From contig CAIRGO010000280.1 of the NCBI GenBank assembly GCA_903878115.1, positions 1-64,000 on the forward strand: 64,000 nucleotides of DNA, written 5' to 3'. Source of the stretch: Akkermansiaceae bacterium (GTDB lineage: Bacteria; Verrucomicrobiota; Verrucomicrobiia; Verrucomicrobiales; Akkermansiaceae). Shown here in pieces: positions 30,148 through 40,430 of this stretch (the stretch's first letter is position 1; the number at the start of each line of letters is the position of its first letter). The notes beneath the pieces are model-generated. The model made no database searches. It was given only the letters and a program-made list of their open reading frames with translations, and had not been told where the DNA came from. The translations under genes were made by a program, and so were the position numbers.

Positions 30148-30499
30148 TGCCCCATTGACCGTTTGATTGATACCATCCATTTAACCCACAGCCGCGTGGC
30201 GTGTTAAATTGACGATAACAATCATTGAAAAACCAACCAAATTGCTGATTAAAGCCAAAAATGTCGCGTGATGAGTTGCTGCGATAACGTGTGGAACGCG
30301 ACCACGGCATCGGCGCTATTTTTTGCAAATTTACAGGTTGCGCAGAGACAAGATCCTTCGGTTGAGTGGTTAGATCGCTGCTTGCGTTCTTGTCTGTTTG
30401 TATAACTGGCTTACCTTGGTGGTCATACCAAATTTCTTTTTCGGCTGCTCCGAGAAACAGGGATGAAATTGAAATGAGGGGAAAGACGATCGTTTTCAT
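30104..30499 (-). CDS. Small secreted protein of unknown function
   Basis: N-terminal signal peptide; ends convergently over the preceding ORF. Confidence 0.4.
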   Translation of the reverse strand: MKTIVFPLISISSLFLGAAEKEIWYDHQGKPVIQTDKNASSDLTTQPKDLVSAQPVNLQKIAPMPWSRSTRYRSNSSRDIFGFNQQFGWFFNDCYRQFNTPRGCGLNGWYQSNGQWGINYQRPGFSLQWCR

Positions 30500-30549
30500 T
30501 GCCTTAAAATAGTAGTTTTTTTTCAGAATGCGAGGAAAAAAGTCTTTCT

Positions 30550-31434
30550 CTACTTCTGTGGCATTACATCCACAGCTATCAAAATGCTTTGGTTGCCGGC
30601 TCCCAGTGTGACTCCACGCAGTGGGCTAACATCACTGAAATCTCTGCCCCATGCAAGGGTGACATGACGGGTGGATGGCATGATGTCATTGGTCGGGTCC
30701 ATATCGATCCAGCCGAGATCTTCACCACACCAAACCGATAGCCAAGCATGGGAGGCATCTGCGCCGATGAGTTTTTCTTTGCCTGGCGGCGGCTGTGTTT
30801 CTAAGTATCCGCTGACATAGCGGGCGGGTAAACCGAGGCTTCGTAAGCAGGCAATCATCACCTGTGCGTAATCTTGACAGACGCCACGTTTTTTCTCCCA
30901 AGCTTCTTCGATTTTTGTCGCAACATTGGTAGCCGTCGGATCAAAGGTGAAATCGTTGTAGATCCGATGGTTCAAATCCAACGCGCCCTGAAGAATGGGC
31001 ATTTCTGCGGGAAAACTATCGCGCGCATAGGTGCGCAGTTCTTCATTGGTGCGGATCAATGGCGAAGGGCAGACATATTCGCTAGCAGAAGATCCTGCTG
31101 TCCAGCGCTCGGCATCACATTGATCACGGATCTGTTTCCAAGTGGGCGATTTTTCACTGGCAGGCAGCACAAATTCTTCGAGTTCTACAAAGCTGCTAGA
31201 AATTACTTCGAGTTCTTCATGAGCACCTTCAATCTCAAAATAGATGGTGGCATTTCCATATGCGTCTTGGCGCACAAATCGTTGCAGTGGTTCTGGTCGA
31301 ATCGTCATTTCATGCCATGGACAATTCTGAAACGGCAAGCGCCGCGGGATCAGTTTGGCATGGTAGTGGCAAACGGTTACCGGGCTGTCGTATCGGCATA
31401 TCGTGCTATGAATGATTTGGTAACGCATGGTCAA
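30550..31434 (-). CDS. Transglutaminase family protein (bacterial transglutaminase-like N-terminal + core)
   Basis: KKRGVCQDYAQVMIACLRSLGLPARYVSGYL, DASHAWLSVW..LGWIDMDPTND (Cys-His-Asp). Confidence 0.9.
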   Translation of the reverse strand: MTMRYQIIHSTICRYDSPVTVCHYHAKLIPRRLPFQNCPWHEMTIRPEPLQRFVRQDAYGNATIYFEIEGAHEELEVISSSFVELEEFVLPASEKSPTWKQIRDQCDAERWTAGSSASEYVCPSPLIRTNEELRTYARDSFPAEMPILQGALDLNHRIYNDFTFDPTATNVATKIEEAWEKKRGVCQDYAQVMIACLRSLGLPARYVSGYLETQPPPGKEKLIGADASHAWLSVWCGEDLGWIDMDPTNDIMPSTRHVTLAWGRDFSDVSPLRGVTLGAGNQSILIAVDVMPQK

Positions 31435-33959
31435 CGTGATCGACGGGTAGTGTGGCTGAAATAATCTTCAGTGAGGTGATCGGAAAATTTTTCCAATTGT
31501 GCCGAAAAATACTCGCAAAATTCTAACAATATCGTGGTTTTGCGCGCATTGTTTTCAATGGATTTTAAATCAATTTTGTTAACGGCCGCGATCATGCCTT
31601 CGATTTCTTCGCGCGCTTTAAGCTCTCCACCGAGAGAAGATTCATCCGGTAATAACTTAACTTGGCGATGCATGGCTTCTAACTGATAGTGCAAGGAACG
31701 TGGGTTTGCGGCATTCAAAATTAACAAATCCAAAACTAGCAGAAGTTTGGGACGAGCAAAATGATGGCGCCGATAGGTCATGGTGCTATCAAAAATTTCC
31801 AACATCGGCCCGAGAACAGCATCATCGTCTGTGGATATTTCAATCGCGGCATGATTGAATGAGGCACTCGCCATGCCACGTTCGATTCGACGTCCAATCT
31901 CCAAAAAGCGCCATCCGTGACCTTGCACCATGTTTTCTAGCTGCATACCACTAAATGCCGCCATGTCTAAAATAATGCGATCCAATTTCGCGATCATATC
32001 AGGCAGTGCATAAGGTGAAATTTTAACCAACGTTTCATCCATCAAGCGATTGAACAGACGCCAGGTATCATCAGATAAACGGTCTCTCGCTGAGGCCGCA
32101 TTAAAACGCAATCTTCCTAACAAATCAGCGATGCCTCCCTCGCGCTTGGGGTCTTCTAATAGGGCATGAATTTCCTCTTGGATGGTGAGAATTTGAGCAT
32201 TATTATCAAACGCAGTATCTAATAATTTGATTTCTTTAGCCAAGCGTAAGCCGACTGCGATTTCTCGCATTTGATCCTCGCTGCCTTCCCCGGTAAGCCG
32301 CTGTGAGAGCATCCGTAGCACGCGTGAGGTCTGTTCTAAACGCTCAGCGTAGCGACCTAACCAAAACAAATGATCGGCAATACGGCTGGGCACGTCGCCA
32401 GGAGGTCGAGCGATGCGGAGCACTTCTTGATGTCCTCCCAATAAGGTTTTTTGATCTACTTCTCCATCTGCTTGCACCCACACATCTTTGCTAATTGCGC
32501 CGGCATTGATTGTTACGAGAAAGCCAGCCTTTTCAGGACTTACTCGACCTAAGCCGCCGGGCATCACGAAGCAATCACGCATGGTTCCTAGGGCAAATGT
32601 TCGCAGCACAAATGGTCTCGGTTGCAATGCTCCGTCCACCCACATCGGAGCCGTCGATAATGTTCGTGATTGTTGGGCCACCCACTGTTCAGGATCTGCT
32701 TGGATGCTAGCAAGGAGTTGTTTTAAGTCACCCTCAGTCATTGATGAGGCGGACTGTGCTGGTCGATCGGTGTCGTAGAAGGCACGTTTGAAAACCCATT
32801 TCCGCGGGTCATTCATTACCATTTCACATTCATTTTTCTGACCGCACCACCATGTGGGCACTGCGGGTATGAGTAGATCCTCACCTAACAAACTCTGACA
32901 AATACTTGGCAGAAATGGCAGCCACGCCGGGGCTTCTAATAAGCCCGAGCCAATGCCGTTGGTGATGCTTACTTTTCCAGCTCGCCATGACTCTAACAAT
33001 CCTGGGATGCCAGACCATGAGTCAGCCTCTAGCTCTAACGAATCACATGAATGATCTTCCATACGTCGAACCAAAACATCCACCTGGCGTAATCCTTCTA
33101 AGGTTTTTACATACAGGCGTCGATCGCGCACGGTGAGATCAGCGCCTTCTACGAGCGGGAATCCAAGGTAGCGCGCTTTAAATGCGTGCTCAAAATAACT
33201 TCGATGTTGCGGACCTGGTGTGACCATGACCACATTGAGTTGCCTGCGGTAAGCTGGGGCTAATTCACGAAAGTGATCGCGCTCACGTTCAAAAAATGCA
33301 GCAAGTCGCTGAATGCGGCAATTTTTAAATTCACGCGGATATGCTTGCGAGAGCACAATGCGATTCTCTAACGAGTAGCCCAATCCACTTGGCATCTGCG
33401 TGCGGTCTGCCAAGGCCAACCATGAGCCGTCCTCAGCGCGAATGAGATCAGTCGCGATGGTGCTCATTAGTCCAGATTCCACTTCGATGTCTTTTGCTGC
33501 CCTTAAATAACCAGGATTCGCAAACAGCATCCGTGGGGGGATGAGCCCGTCATGCAAAATACGCTGAGGTCCGTAAATGTCTGCTAAAATAGCGCGAAAT
33601 AATCTCACGCGTTGCTGCATGCCTTTTTCGATTTCTGAGAAATCGTTAGCAGAAAGCAGCACGGGGATTACGTCTAGATTCCAAGGTCGACCCGCCGCTC
33701 CTGTGTCTTGATAGGCATTATAGGTCACTCCATGGTCGCGTAACAATCGCGCCACGGTTCGCTCGTGAATATCCATGCTTTGCACGCCATCGTTTTGCAA
33801 CATGCTATGAAATTTCTTCCAATGTGGGCGGATGGCGCCATGTTGATCGATCATTTCATCCCATGTGCCCGCAGCGGGGGAATAGAGAAAAGGCAGACTC
33901 TTATCCAGCGCTGGCGCTTGGCTAGGAATCATGCCTTGGGAAAGAAATTGTTGCTGCAT
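31431..33959 (-). CDS. Fusion of circularly permuted ATP-grasp type 2 domain and Alpha-E domain
   Basis: N-terminal half GTWDEMIDQHGAIRPHWKK..ILADIYGPQRILHDGLIPP; C-terminal half VPSRIADHLFWLGRYAERLEQTSRVLR. ATGA overlap with the downstream gene. Confidence 0.88.
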   Translation of the reverse strand: MQQQFLSQGMIPSQAPALDKSLPFLYSPAAGTWDEMIDQHGAIRPHWKKFHSMLQNDGVQSMDIHERTVARLLRDHGVTYNAYQDTGAAGRPWNLDVIPVLLSANDFSEIEKGMQQRVRLFRAILADIYGPQRILHDGLIPPRMLFANPGYLRAAKDIEVESGLMSTIATDLIRAEDGSWLALADRTQMPSGLGYSLENRIVLSQAYPREFKNCRIQRLAAFFERERDHFRELAPAYRRQLNVVMVTPGPQHRSYFEHAFKARYLGFPLVEGADLTVRDRRLYVKTLEGLRQVDVLVRRMEDHSCDSLELEADSWSGIPGLLESWRAGKVSITNGIGSGLLEAPAWLPFLPSICQSLLGEDLLIPAVPTWWCGQKNECEMVMNDPRKWVFKRAFYDTDRPAQSASSMTEGDLKQLLASIQADPEQWVAQQSRTLSTAPMWVDGALQPRPFVLRTFALGTMRDCFVMPGGLGRVSPEKAGFLVTINAGAISKDVWVQADGEVDQKTLLGGHQEVLRIARPPGDVPSRIADHLFWLGRYAERLEQTSRVLRMLSQRLTGEGSEDQMREIAVGLRLAKEIKLLDTAFDNNAQILTIQEEIHALLEDPKREGGIADLLGRLRFNAASARDRLSDDTWRLFNRLMDETLVKISPYALPDMIAKLDRIILDMAAFSGMQLENMVQGHGWRFLEIGRRIERGMASASFNHAAIEISTDDDAVLGPMLEIFDSTMTYRRHHFARPKLLLVLDLLILNAANPRSLHYQLEAMHRQVKLLPDESSLGGELKAREEIEGMIAAVNKIDLKSIENNARKTTILLEFCEYFSAQLEKFSDHLTEDYFSHTTRRSR

Positions 33960-34028
33960 TGTATGGAGATTATGACGCGAACATTAGTGCGCCAATTCTC
34001 GCATTTTCGCAATCAATATTAATCAAAT

Positions 34029-37000
34029 TCATGGGGCAGTGCGTAAATCTAAGGTGAAGGGAAAGACTGGATTTCTGAGCTCTTCGCTAGGATTCATCAT
34101 GCCAGGTGTGTGACCGAAGGCAAAAAAGCGTGCCATCCGGCGGCTCTCTGCTTCTGCGGCATTGACGGGAAAACGTTCATGGCTTAAGCCACCTTGGTGG
34201 GTGACATGATAGACGCAGCCTCCCATGCTGCGTTGTGTCCAGGTGTCGATGAGGTCAAATGTCAACGGCGCGTGAACCCCAATCATGGGTTGCAAACAGC
34301 TTGGCGGCTGCCAAGCACGGTAGCGCACTCCGGCGACGTATTCACCAGCGACGCCTGTTGGTTGAAATGGCAAACGCCGACTATTACAAGTGATCACGTA
34401 ACGGCGGTCAACCCAGCCAGTCACTTTCACCTGCATGCGTTCCAGTGAGCTGTCGACATAGCGCGCCGTGCCACCAGCGCTGGTCTCTTCGCCGAGCACA
34501 TGCCACGGTTCTAAGGCGGTGCGCAGTTCTACGTGAATGCCTTGTTGATCAAAACTACCAATCAACGGGAATCGGAATTCGGCGTGTGGGGCGAACCACT
34601 CTGCATTCATTTCATAGCCATCGCGTTTTAAGTCGTCGATCACATCGGAAAAATCCTGCCAAACAAAATGCGGCAGCATGAAGCGGTCATGCAGTTCCGT
34701 GCCCCATCGTGCCAATGGCAAATGGTTAGGTTTTTTCCAAAATCTCGCCACCGAAGCTCGGATGAGCAGTTGCTGTGCTAAGCTCATGCGCTCATGAGGC
34801 GGCATTTCAAAGGAACGCAATTCCACTAATCCGTGTCGTCCAGTGCTGCTGTCTGGGGAAAACATTTTATCGATACAAAATTCCGCGCGGTGTGTGTTTC
34901 CTGTTAGATCGACTAGCAAGTGGCGGAAGACGCGATCGACCATCCATGGCGGCACGGGTTCATGATCGGGAATTTGACTAAAGGCGATTTCCATTTCGTA
35001 AAGCGCATCATCACGCGCTTCATCCACACGCGGATGCTGGCTGGTCGGACCAATGAATAGTCCGCTGAATAAGTAGCTCAGTGATGGATGATTGTGCCAA
35101 TATCCGAGTATGGAACGAAGCACATCGGGACGTCGTAAAAATGGCGAATCTGCAGGAGTAACACCGCCGAGGACGATGTGATTGCCTCCACCAGTTCCAG
35201 TATGGCGTCCATCTAACAAAAACTTCTCTGTGCCCAGTCGGCAGGCGCGCGCTTCATCATAGAGGGTTGTGGTATTACTCACCAATTCTTTCCAATTGGC
35301 TGCAGGTTGTAAATTTACTTCGATCACACCAGGGTCTGGCGTGATTTTGAAATATTGCAATCGGGTGTCGAATGGTGGTGCCTCGCCCTCGATCACTACG
35401 GGTATTTGCAGTGCCTTAGCAACTTCTTCGATCGCGTGAGAAAGTTCTAAAAATTCTTCCGCAGATTGCAGCGGTGGTAGGAATAAATGTAGTCGTCCTT
35501 CGCGTGGTTCGAAGCACATGGCGCGACGAACGATCCACGGCGCTGACTCGCCCGCTTGCGGAACACGCGCTACGGTTTCGGGCAAATACTCTGCCATTTT
35601 TTCGATCCATTGATCAAGAGCTGTCGAGGTTTTTTCACCCTGTGGCGATAGTGTTGCGGGGATATAAGATATCGATGACGCTAACGATTTTAGCATCTGT
35701 TGACGAGGCGCGGGGCGGCTTGGCAACTTTGCGCGATCTACCATCGGATCATCGGGAACATAGAAGGGGAATTCTTCTTCCTTCACCCACGGCAGAGAAT
35801 CTAACGGCAATCGATAACCCATCGGTGAGTCTCCCGGCACCAGAAACATGTGCTCATCGCGCAGGAACCAACGACCAGTTTTCCATGAGACTTTTCCTTT
35901 TTCCGTGGTGGCTTGCAAGGGCAGTGCATAACCGATGCATGATCCTAGACCGTCGTGAAAAACTCTCGCCAATTGTGCCCGCTCTAGTGGGTCTTTGAGG
36001 TTGTTTTTTAACGGGTCAACATTTGCCGGAAGTCGTTTTTCTCGCCATAGATAGTAATAAATATCTTCGTAGGCGGGGATGAGGCAACTAGGTTCGATAC
36101 CTAGATAATGCGCTAATAAAAGTGCGAATTTTTGCGCATCTTTTTCGCTGTGTTGATAGGATTTTTGCTCGTCAGCGATCAGCGAATCGTCATGCCAAAT
36201 GGGGACGCCATCTTTTCGCCACCAGCAGCCCAGTGCCCAGCGCGGTAGTGGTTCACCCGGATACCATTTGCCCTGACCGTAATGCAGAAAACCTCCGGGA
36301 GAAAATTTGTGTCGCAGTTTTTTGATCAACTGACCAGACAGCAATCGTTTTGTGGGTCCCATGGCCGCGGTGTTCCATTCGTCGCCGTCCATGTCATCAA
36401 TGCTCACAAAGGTAGGCTCGCCACCCATCGTTAAGCGCACATCGTTTTTCGTTAGCTCACCATCAATCGCGATGCCTAATTTTTCGATCGCTTGCCATTG
36501 ATCTTCTGTGTAGGGGAGTGAAACGCGAGGTGTCTCTTTCGCGCGCACGACTTTCATGTCGAAAGAAAACTCGCATTCGCAGGGCTCTAGTCCGCCGTCG
36601 ATGGGCGATGCACTCGATGGATCAGGCGTCGCTGCTAACGGAATATGTCCTTCACTGGCAAACAAGCCAGAAGTAGGATCCAGACCTACCCAGCCAGCAC
36701 CAGGTAGGAAAACTTCGCACCACGCATGCAAATCGGTGAAGTCTTCCTCGGGACCATTCGGACCATCTAACGATTTTTGGTCAGATTTTAGTTGAATCAA
36801 ATACCCACTAACAAAACGTGCGGCATAGCCAAGATTGCGGAACACTTGGCACATGAGCCAAGCCGTATCCCGACACGAACCAGTGCCTTTTTCTAACGTT
36901 TCTTCAGGTTCTTGCACGCCTGGTTCCATGCGAATCATGTACTTGATATCGCTGAATAATCGCGAGTTCAGCGATACCAGAAAATCAATCGTGCGGAAAG

Positions 37001-37484
37001 CAGTTGGCTTATCTTCTTCTCCTTTTACAGCAGGTTTTTGATTCAGTCGGGCAAGGTAATCTTTTTTGTGAATTTCTGAAGCCACTACCTGCACATAGCG
37101 GGTGAGCAGGGGAGTGGGTGGTAATGTTTTGCGAAATGGCTCCAGTTCACGGTCCAATCCTTGGTCGTAACGAAATGGAACATGCTCGGCTTCTGGTTCC
37201 AGAAAAAAATCAAAGGGATTGAATACCGCCATTTCGACCACAAGATCGACTTCCACCCGGAATTCGGTCGTTTTTTCAGGGAAAACAAGCCGCGCTAGGT
37301 AGTTTGCCTGCGGGTCTTGCTGCCAATTGAGGAAATGCTCACCTGGAGTAACCCTGAGTGAATAGCCCACGATTTTGCTCCGGCAATGAGGCGCGGGCCG
37401 CAAGCGAATCGTTTGTGGTCCTAAGGAAATCACCTTATCGTAGCGATAATGCGTGACGTGGTGCAGTGAGGCGTGAATGGGCAT
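34029..37484 (-). CDS. Large transglutaminase-like protein with DUF2126 C-terminus
   Basis: GTGSCRDTAWLMCQVFRNLGYAARFVSGYLIQL..DLHAWCEVFLPGAGWVGLDPTSG; TMGGEPTFVSIDDMDGDEWN; GTGGGNHIVLGG; ~1151 aa. Confidence 0.9.
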   Translation of the reverse strand: MPIHASLHHVTHYRYDKVISLGPQTIRLRPAPHCRSKIVGYSLRVTPGEHFLNWQQDPQANYLARLVFPEKTTEFRVEVDLVVEMAVFNPFDFFLEPEAEHVPFRYDQGLDRELEPFRKTLPPTPLLTRYVQVVASEIHKKDYLARLNQKPAVKGEEDKPTAFRTIDFLVSLNSRLFSDIKYMIRMEPGVQEPEETLEKGTGSCRDTAWLMCQVFRNLGYAARFVSGYLIQLKSDQKSLDGPNGPEEDFTDLHAWCEVFLPGAGWVGLDPTSGLFASEGHIPLAATPDPSSASPIDGGLEPCECEFSFDMKVVRAKETPRVSLPYTEDQWQAIEKLGIAIDGELTKNDVRLTMGGEPTFVSIDDMDGDEWNTAAMGPTKRLLSGQLIKKLRHKFSPGGFLHYGQGKWYPGEPLPRWALGCWWRKDGVPIWHDDSLIADEQKSYQHSEKDAQKFALLLAHYLGIEPSCLIPAYEDIYYYLWREKRLPANVDPLKNNLKDPLERAQLARVFHDGLGSCIGYALPLQATTEKGKVSWKTGRWFLRDEHMFLVPGDSPMGYRLPLDSLPWVKEEEFPFYVPDDPMVDRAKLPSRPAPRQQMLKSLASSISYIPATLSPQGEKTSTALDQWIEKMAEYLPETVARVPQAGESAPWIVRRAMCFEPREGRLHLFLPPLQSAEEFLELSHAIEEVAKALQIPVVIEGEAPPFDTRLQYFKITPDPGVIEVNLQPAANWKELVSNTTTLYDEARACRLGTEKFLLDGRHTGTGGGNHIVLGGVTPADSPFLRRPDVLRSILGYWHNHPSLSYLFSGLFIGPTSQHPRVDEARDDALYEMEIAFSQIPDHEPVPPWMVDRVFRHLLVDLTGNTHRAEFCIDKMFSPDSSTGRHGLVELRSFEMPPHERMSLAQQLLIRASVARFWKKPNHLPLARWGTELHDRFMLPHFVWQDFSDVIDDLKRDGYEMNAEWFAPHAEFRFPLIGSFDQQGIHVELRTALEPWHVLGEETSAGGTARYVDSSLERMQVKVTGWVDRRYVITCNSRRLPFQPTGVAGEYVAGVRYRAWQPPSCLQPMIGVHAPLTFDLIDTWTQRSMGGCVYHVTHQGGLSHERFPVNAAEAESRRMARFFAFGHTPGMMNPSEELRNPVFPFTLDLRTAP

Positions 37485-37633
37485 GTGCGGTGGGCGTATA
37501 ACTTTAAAGCAACGCGCGTGCCAGTCTGGTATTAATTATGAATAATATTCACATATGTTGATAATATGCTATTTATTGCTCGTTTGTAGGCTTTGCCATT
37601 GACGAACTCGGGCTTCTGAGTGTTGATGCGCAA

Positions 37634-38296
37634 GTGAAACAATCTCTGCAGCACGCACGCTTTTATGGCATTCTTGACTTGGGCTACGTGACGCCAGATA
37701 AAGTCATCTCGACGGCGCGTGCGCTCTGTGCAGGAGGTGCTGACCTTGTGCAATTAAGGGCTAAGGGATATACTCCGGAGCAAATTCTTACCTTGGCGCA
37801 ATCCGTCAGACCGATTTTTGCTGATGCCGGCATTCCCTTTGTCATCAACGACTTCGCTGAGATCGCCGTCTCGGTAGCCGCGGATGGATTGCACCTTGGT
37901 CAAGAGGATGGATCATTGGCTGAAGCGCGTGCTATCGTCGGTAGTAGCATGCTGATTGGTCGATCGACCCATTCGCTGGAGCAGGCAAAAGCTGCCGCTC
38001 AGGAAGGGTTCGATTACTTAGGCTTCGGCCCTCTATTTACTACTCCTACCAAACTCGGGCGACCGGGCATCGGACTAGAAAACGTGAAATTTGCGCAACA
38101 ACAAGTGGGCGAAAAAATTCCGTTGTTTTGCATCGGCGGCATTACACCTAACAATCTAACAGAAGTGCTCAGAGCTGGTGCAAAGCGCGTGGTCATCGTT
38201 TCGGCCATTTTACGCGCCCCAGATATCGCCACCGCCATTCGCGAGGTGAAAGCGCAGTTCGATGCGCAGGTTGAAAATGCGTTAGACGCGTTCTAA
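37634..38296 (+). CDS. thiE: Thiamine phosphate synthase
   Basis: LVQLRAKGYT, FVINDFAEIAVSVAADGLHLGQED, GRSTHSLEQA, YLGFGPLFTTPTK, CIGGI. GTG start. Confidence 0.85.
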   Translation: MKQSLQHARFYGILDLGYVTPDKVISTARALCAGGADLVQLRAKGYTPEQILTLAQSVRPIFADAGIPFVINDFAEIAVSVAADGLHLGQEDGSLAEARAIVGSSMLIGRSTHSLEQAKAAAQEGFDYLGFGPLFTTPTKLGRPGIGLENVKFAQQQVGEKIPLFCIGGITPNNLTEVLRAGAKRVVIVSAILRAPDIATAIREVKAQFDAQVENALDAF

Positions 38297-39301
38297 CTTG
38301 ATCGGGTAAGTTCGACTGGAATTAAATTGCGCCACGTAAAGATTTTCCTGCGGATCAACGACGAGATCATGTGGATGCTGGAAAATTTCTTCTTGGTGAC
38401 ACATCGTTTGTAGTATGCCTTTGTCATCGTAGAGGGGAGGGCTACCAGCAATGTTAGAGATCACGCGTAGTTCCGCATCTAGCACTGATATAAAGCCACG
38501 GCAGTGAGGGTCGGCAGGCCAATGATCACCAAGATGAGCAACAAAAAAATGATCTTTGTGCAAACGAATTTGTCGCGGGTTGCCACCCGGCATAGCGATT
38601 GTCTCGCGCTTGTTGCCAACCAAATCAAGACGCAGCAAGTGCTGCTTATCACTCATGGCAACAAGCATGGTGACATCATCCATTTTTCTGGTGTCCATCA
38701 CTCCTCCATGAGGCCCCCAATGCGCAATTCCGCCTTCCTTCCCACCGAAAATTTTTACAAATTTTCCCTCGGTATCATGTTGTGAGATGTAGTCTTTGCC
38801 GTAGCCATCGAGGATGAAGAAACTACCATCTGGATGATGTAGCGTCCACGATGGGCGATATTCATCTTCTTTTTCGTATTTGCCTGTTGATTGTGGCCAT
38901 CCCCACTCATTGAGTATTTCACCACTAGTGCTGGTTTTGAAAACCTTGTGGCGTTTAAGATCGGTGATGTAAAGAACCTCACGACCATTTTCCATCACTA
39001 ACGAAAGTCCATGTGCTCCCGGGAAAGTAGTGCCCCACTTGTGAACGAGTTTGCCCGCTGCATCATAAATGATCACATTGTTTTTGATCTGGTCTGTTAG
39101 TAAAATGATATGTCCTTCACGATCACAGACGATGCCATGGCAATTTTCTACAGGAGTTTCATCTCCTAGTTGTCCCCAGCTAGGAACCACGCGATAGCGG
39201 AAATCACCTTGGCCGAGTATCAACGACGCACTGTCACTTTTGCCAAAAACGGGAACTGCTATGGCGCCTGATGCTAGCCCTAAGAATGTGCGCCGTGTCA
39301 T
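38282..39301 (-). CDS. NHL-repeat / six-bladed beta-propeller secreted protein
   Basis: MTRRTFLGLASGAIAVPVFG Tat-like signal; repeated HGxxxD blades; HPHDLVVDPQENLYVAQFN. Confidence 0.75.
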   Translation of the reverse strand: MTRRTFLGLASGAIAVPVFGKSDSASLILGQGDFRYRVVPSWGQLGDETPVENCHGIVCDREGHIILLTDQIKNNVIIYDAAGKLVHKWGTTFPGAHGLSLVMENGREVLYITDLKRHKVFKTSTSGEILNEWGWPQSTGKYEKEDEYRPSWTLHHPDGSFFILDGYGKDYISQHDTEGKFVKIFGGKEGGIAHWGPHGGVMDTRKMDDVTMLVAMSDKQHLLRLDLVGNKRETIAMPGGNPRQIRLHKDHFFVAHLGDHWPADPHCRGFISVLDAELRVISNIAGSPPLYDDKGILQTMCHQEEIFQHPHDLVVDPQENLYVAQFNSSRTYPIKLERV

Positions 39302-39459
39302 TTGGTTGGTGCGTGAAGTGAGCATTTTAGTAGCAGTTGATTGATGTCCTTTTATAACTCGTCAGCATAGAAGTGGAAGCAGTAAGTGAATATCTACTCA
39401 TTTTCGAGTGCAATGAGGAAAAGAATTGCGCTTATACCCGATCCGATGCATCATAATTC

Positions 39460-40287
39460 ATGGCTCAACTCGGTGATTATACCTCATTACCCATTCTTAA
39501 ATTCCGCAGCACAGGCTTGTATCTGGATGCTGGGGATCTTGGGGAGATTTTACTGCCGGGAAATGAAGTGACACCTGACCTGCAAGTGGGCGGTGAAGTG
39601 GAGGTATTTCTCTATCTTGATTCTGCCGATCGCCCCATCGCCACTCGCCGCAAACCGATTGCCATGCCAAGTGAGATCGCGCGACTCGACTGCGTGGCGA
39701 TCAATGACATCGGCGCGTTTCTGAACTGGGGACTCGCCAAAGAATTGTTAGTGCCTTTCCGTGAGCAGAGCAAGCCGATGATCGTGGGGCGCCATTATGT
39801 GGTGAAAATTCTCATCGATGAAAAAAGTGGCCGATTCGTGGGTAGTCAGCGCATCAATCGTTTCCTCACGAGTGCCGCCGCAATTTACCGTGATGGTGAT
39901 CGCGTGCAGGCCTTGCCTTGGGGGAAAACCGAACTTGGTTACAAAGTCGTGGTCGATGGCAAGTACAACGGCCTCATTTTTGCTAGTGAAGTTTTTCAGC
40001 CCGTCAACTACGGCGAAATGATCACTGGTTACGTGCGTGAAACTCGCAACGATGGCAAACTAGACATCACGCTCACTCTGCAAGGACGCAAAAAAATCTC
40101 GCCGATGGCGGATCAATTGTTAGAAAAAATCCAACAAGATGGTGTAATCAAGCTCACCGATAACAGCCCCGCCGAGGCGATCAAAAAACAGCTCAATATG
40201 AGCAAAAAATCCTTTAAACAAGCCGTCGGATTGCTCTATAAGCAAAAGAAAATCGTTATCGAGGCCGATCACATTCGCATTGCTTGA
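39460..40287 (+). CDS. cvfB: CvfB/YitL-like S1 RNA-binding protein
   Basis: EILLPGNEV..L.VGGEVEVFLYLDSADRPIATRRKP, INDIGAFLNWGLAKELLVPF, winged-helix C-terminus. Confidence 0.85.
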   Translation: MAQLGDYTSLPILKFRSTGLYLDAGDLGEILLPGNEVTPDLQVGGEVEVFLYLDSADRPIATRRKPIAMPSEIARLDCVAINDIGAFLNWGLAKELLVPFREQSKPMIVGRHYVVKILIDEKSGRFVGSQRINRFLTSAAAIYRDGDRVQALPWGKTELGYKVVVDGKYNGLIFASEVFQPVNYGEMITGYVRETRNDGKLDITLTLQGRKKISPMADQLLEKIQQDGVIKLTDNSPAEAIKKQLNMSKKSFKQAVGLLYKQKKIVIEADHIRIA

Positions 40288-40430
40288 TGTTTGGTGTGTG
40301 AATCTAACAATTCAAAGGAAGCGATATTTTGACAGGATGACTGAATTTTTAAGATTTACAGAATTAGCATGTAAATCATGAGCAGTGGGTTCAGTGGTCA
40401 AAAGTGGTTCATGGGATTTTACCCACTCGC

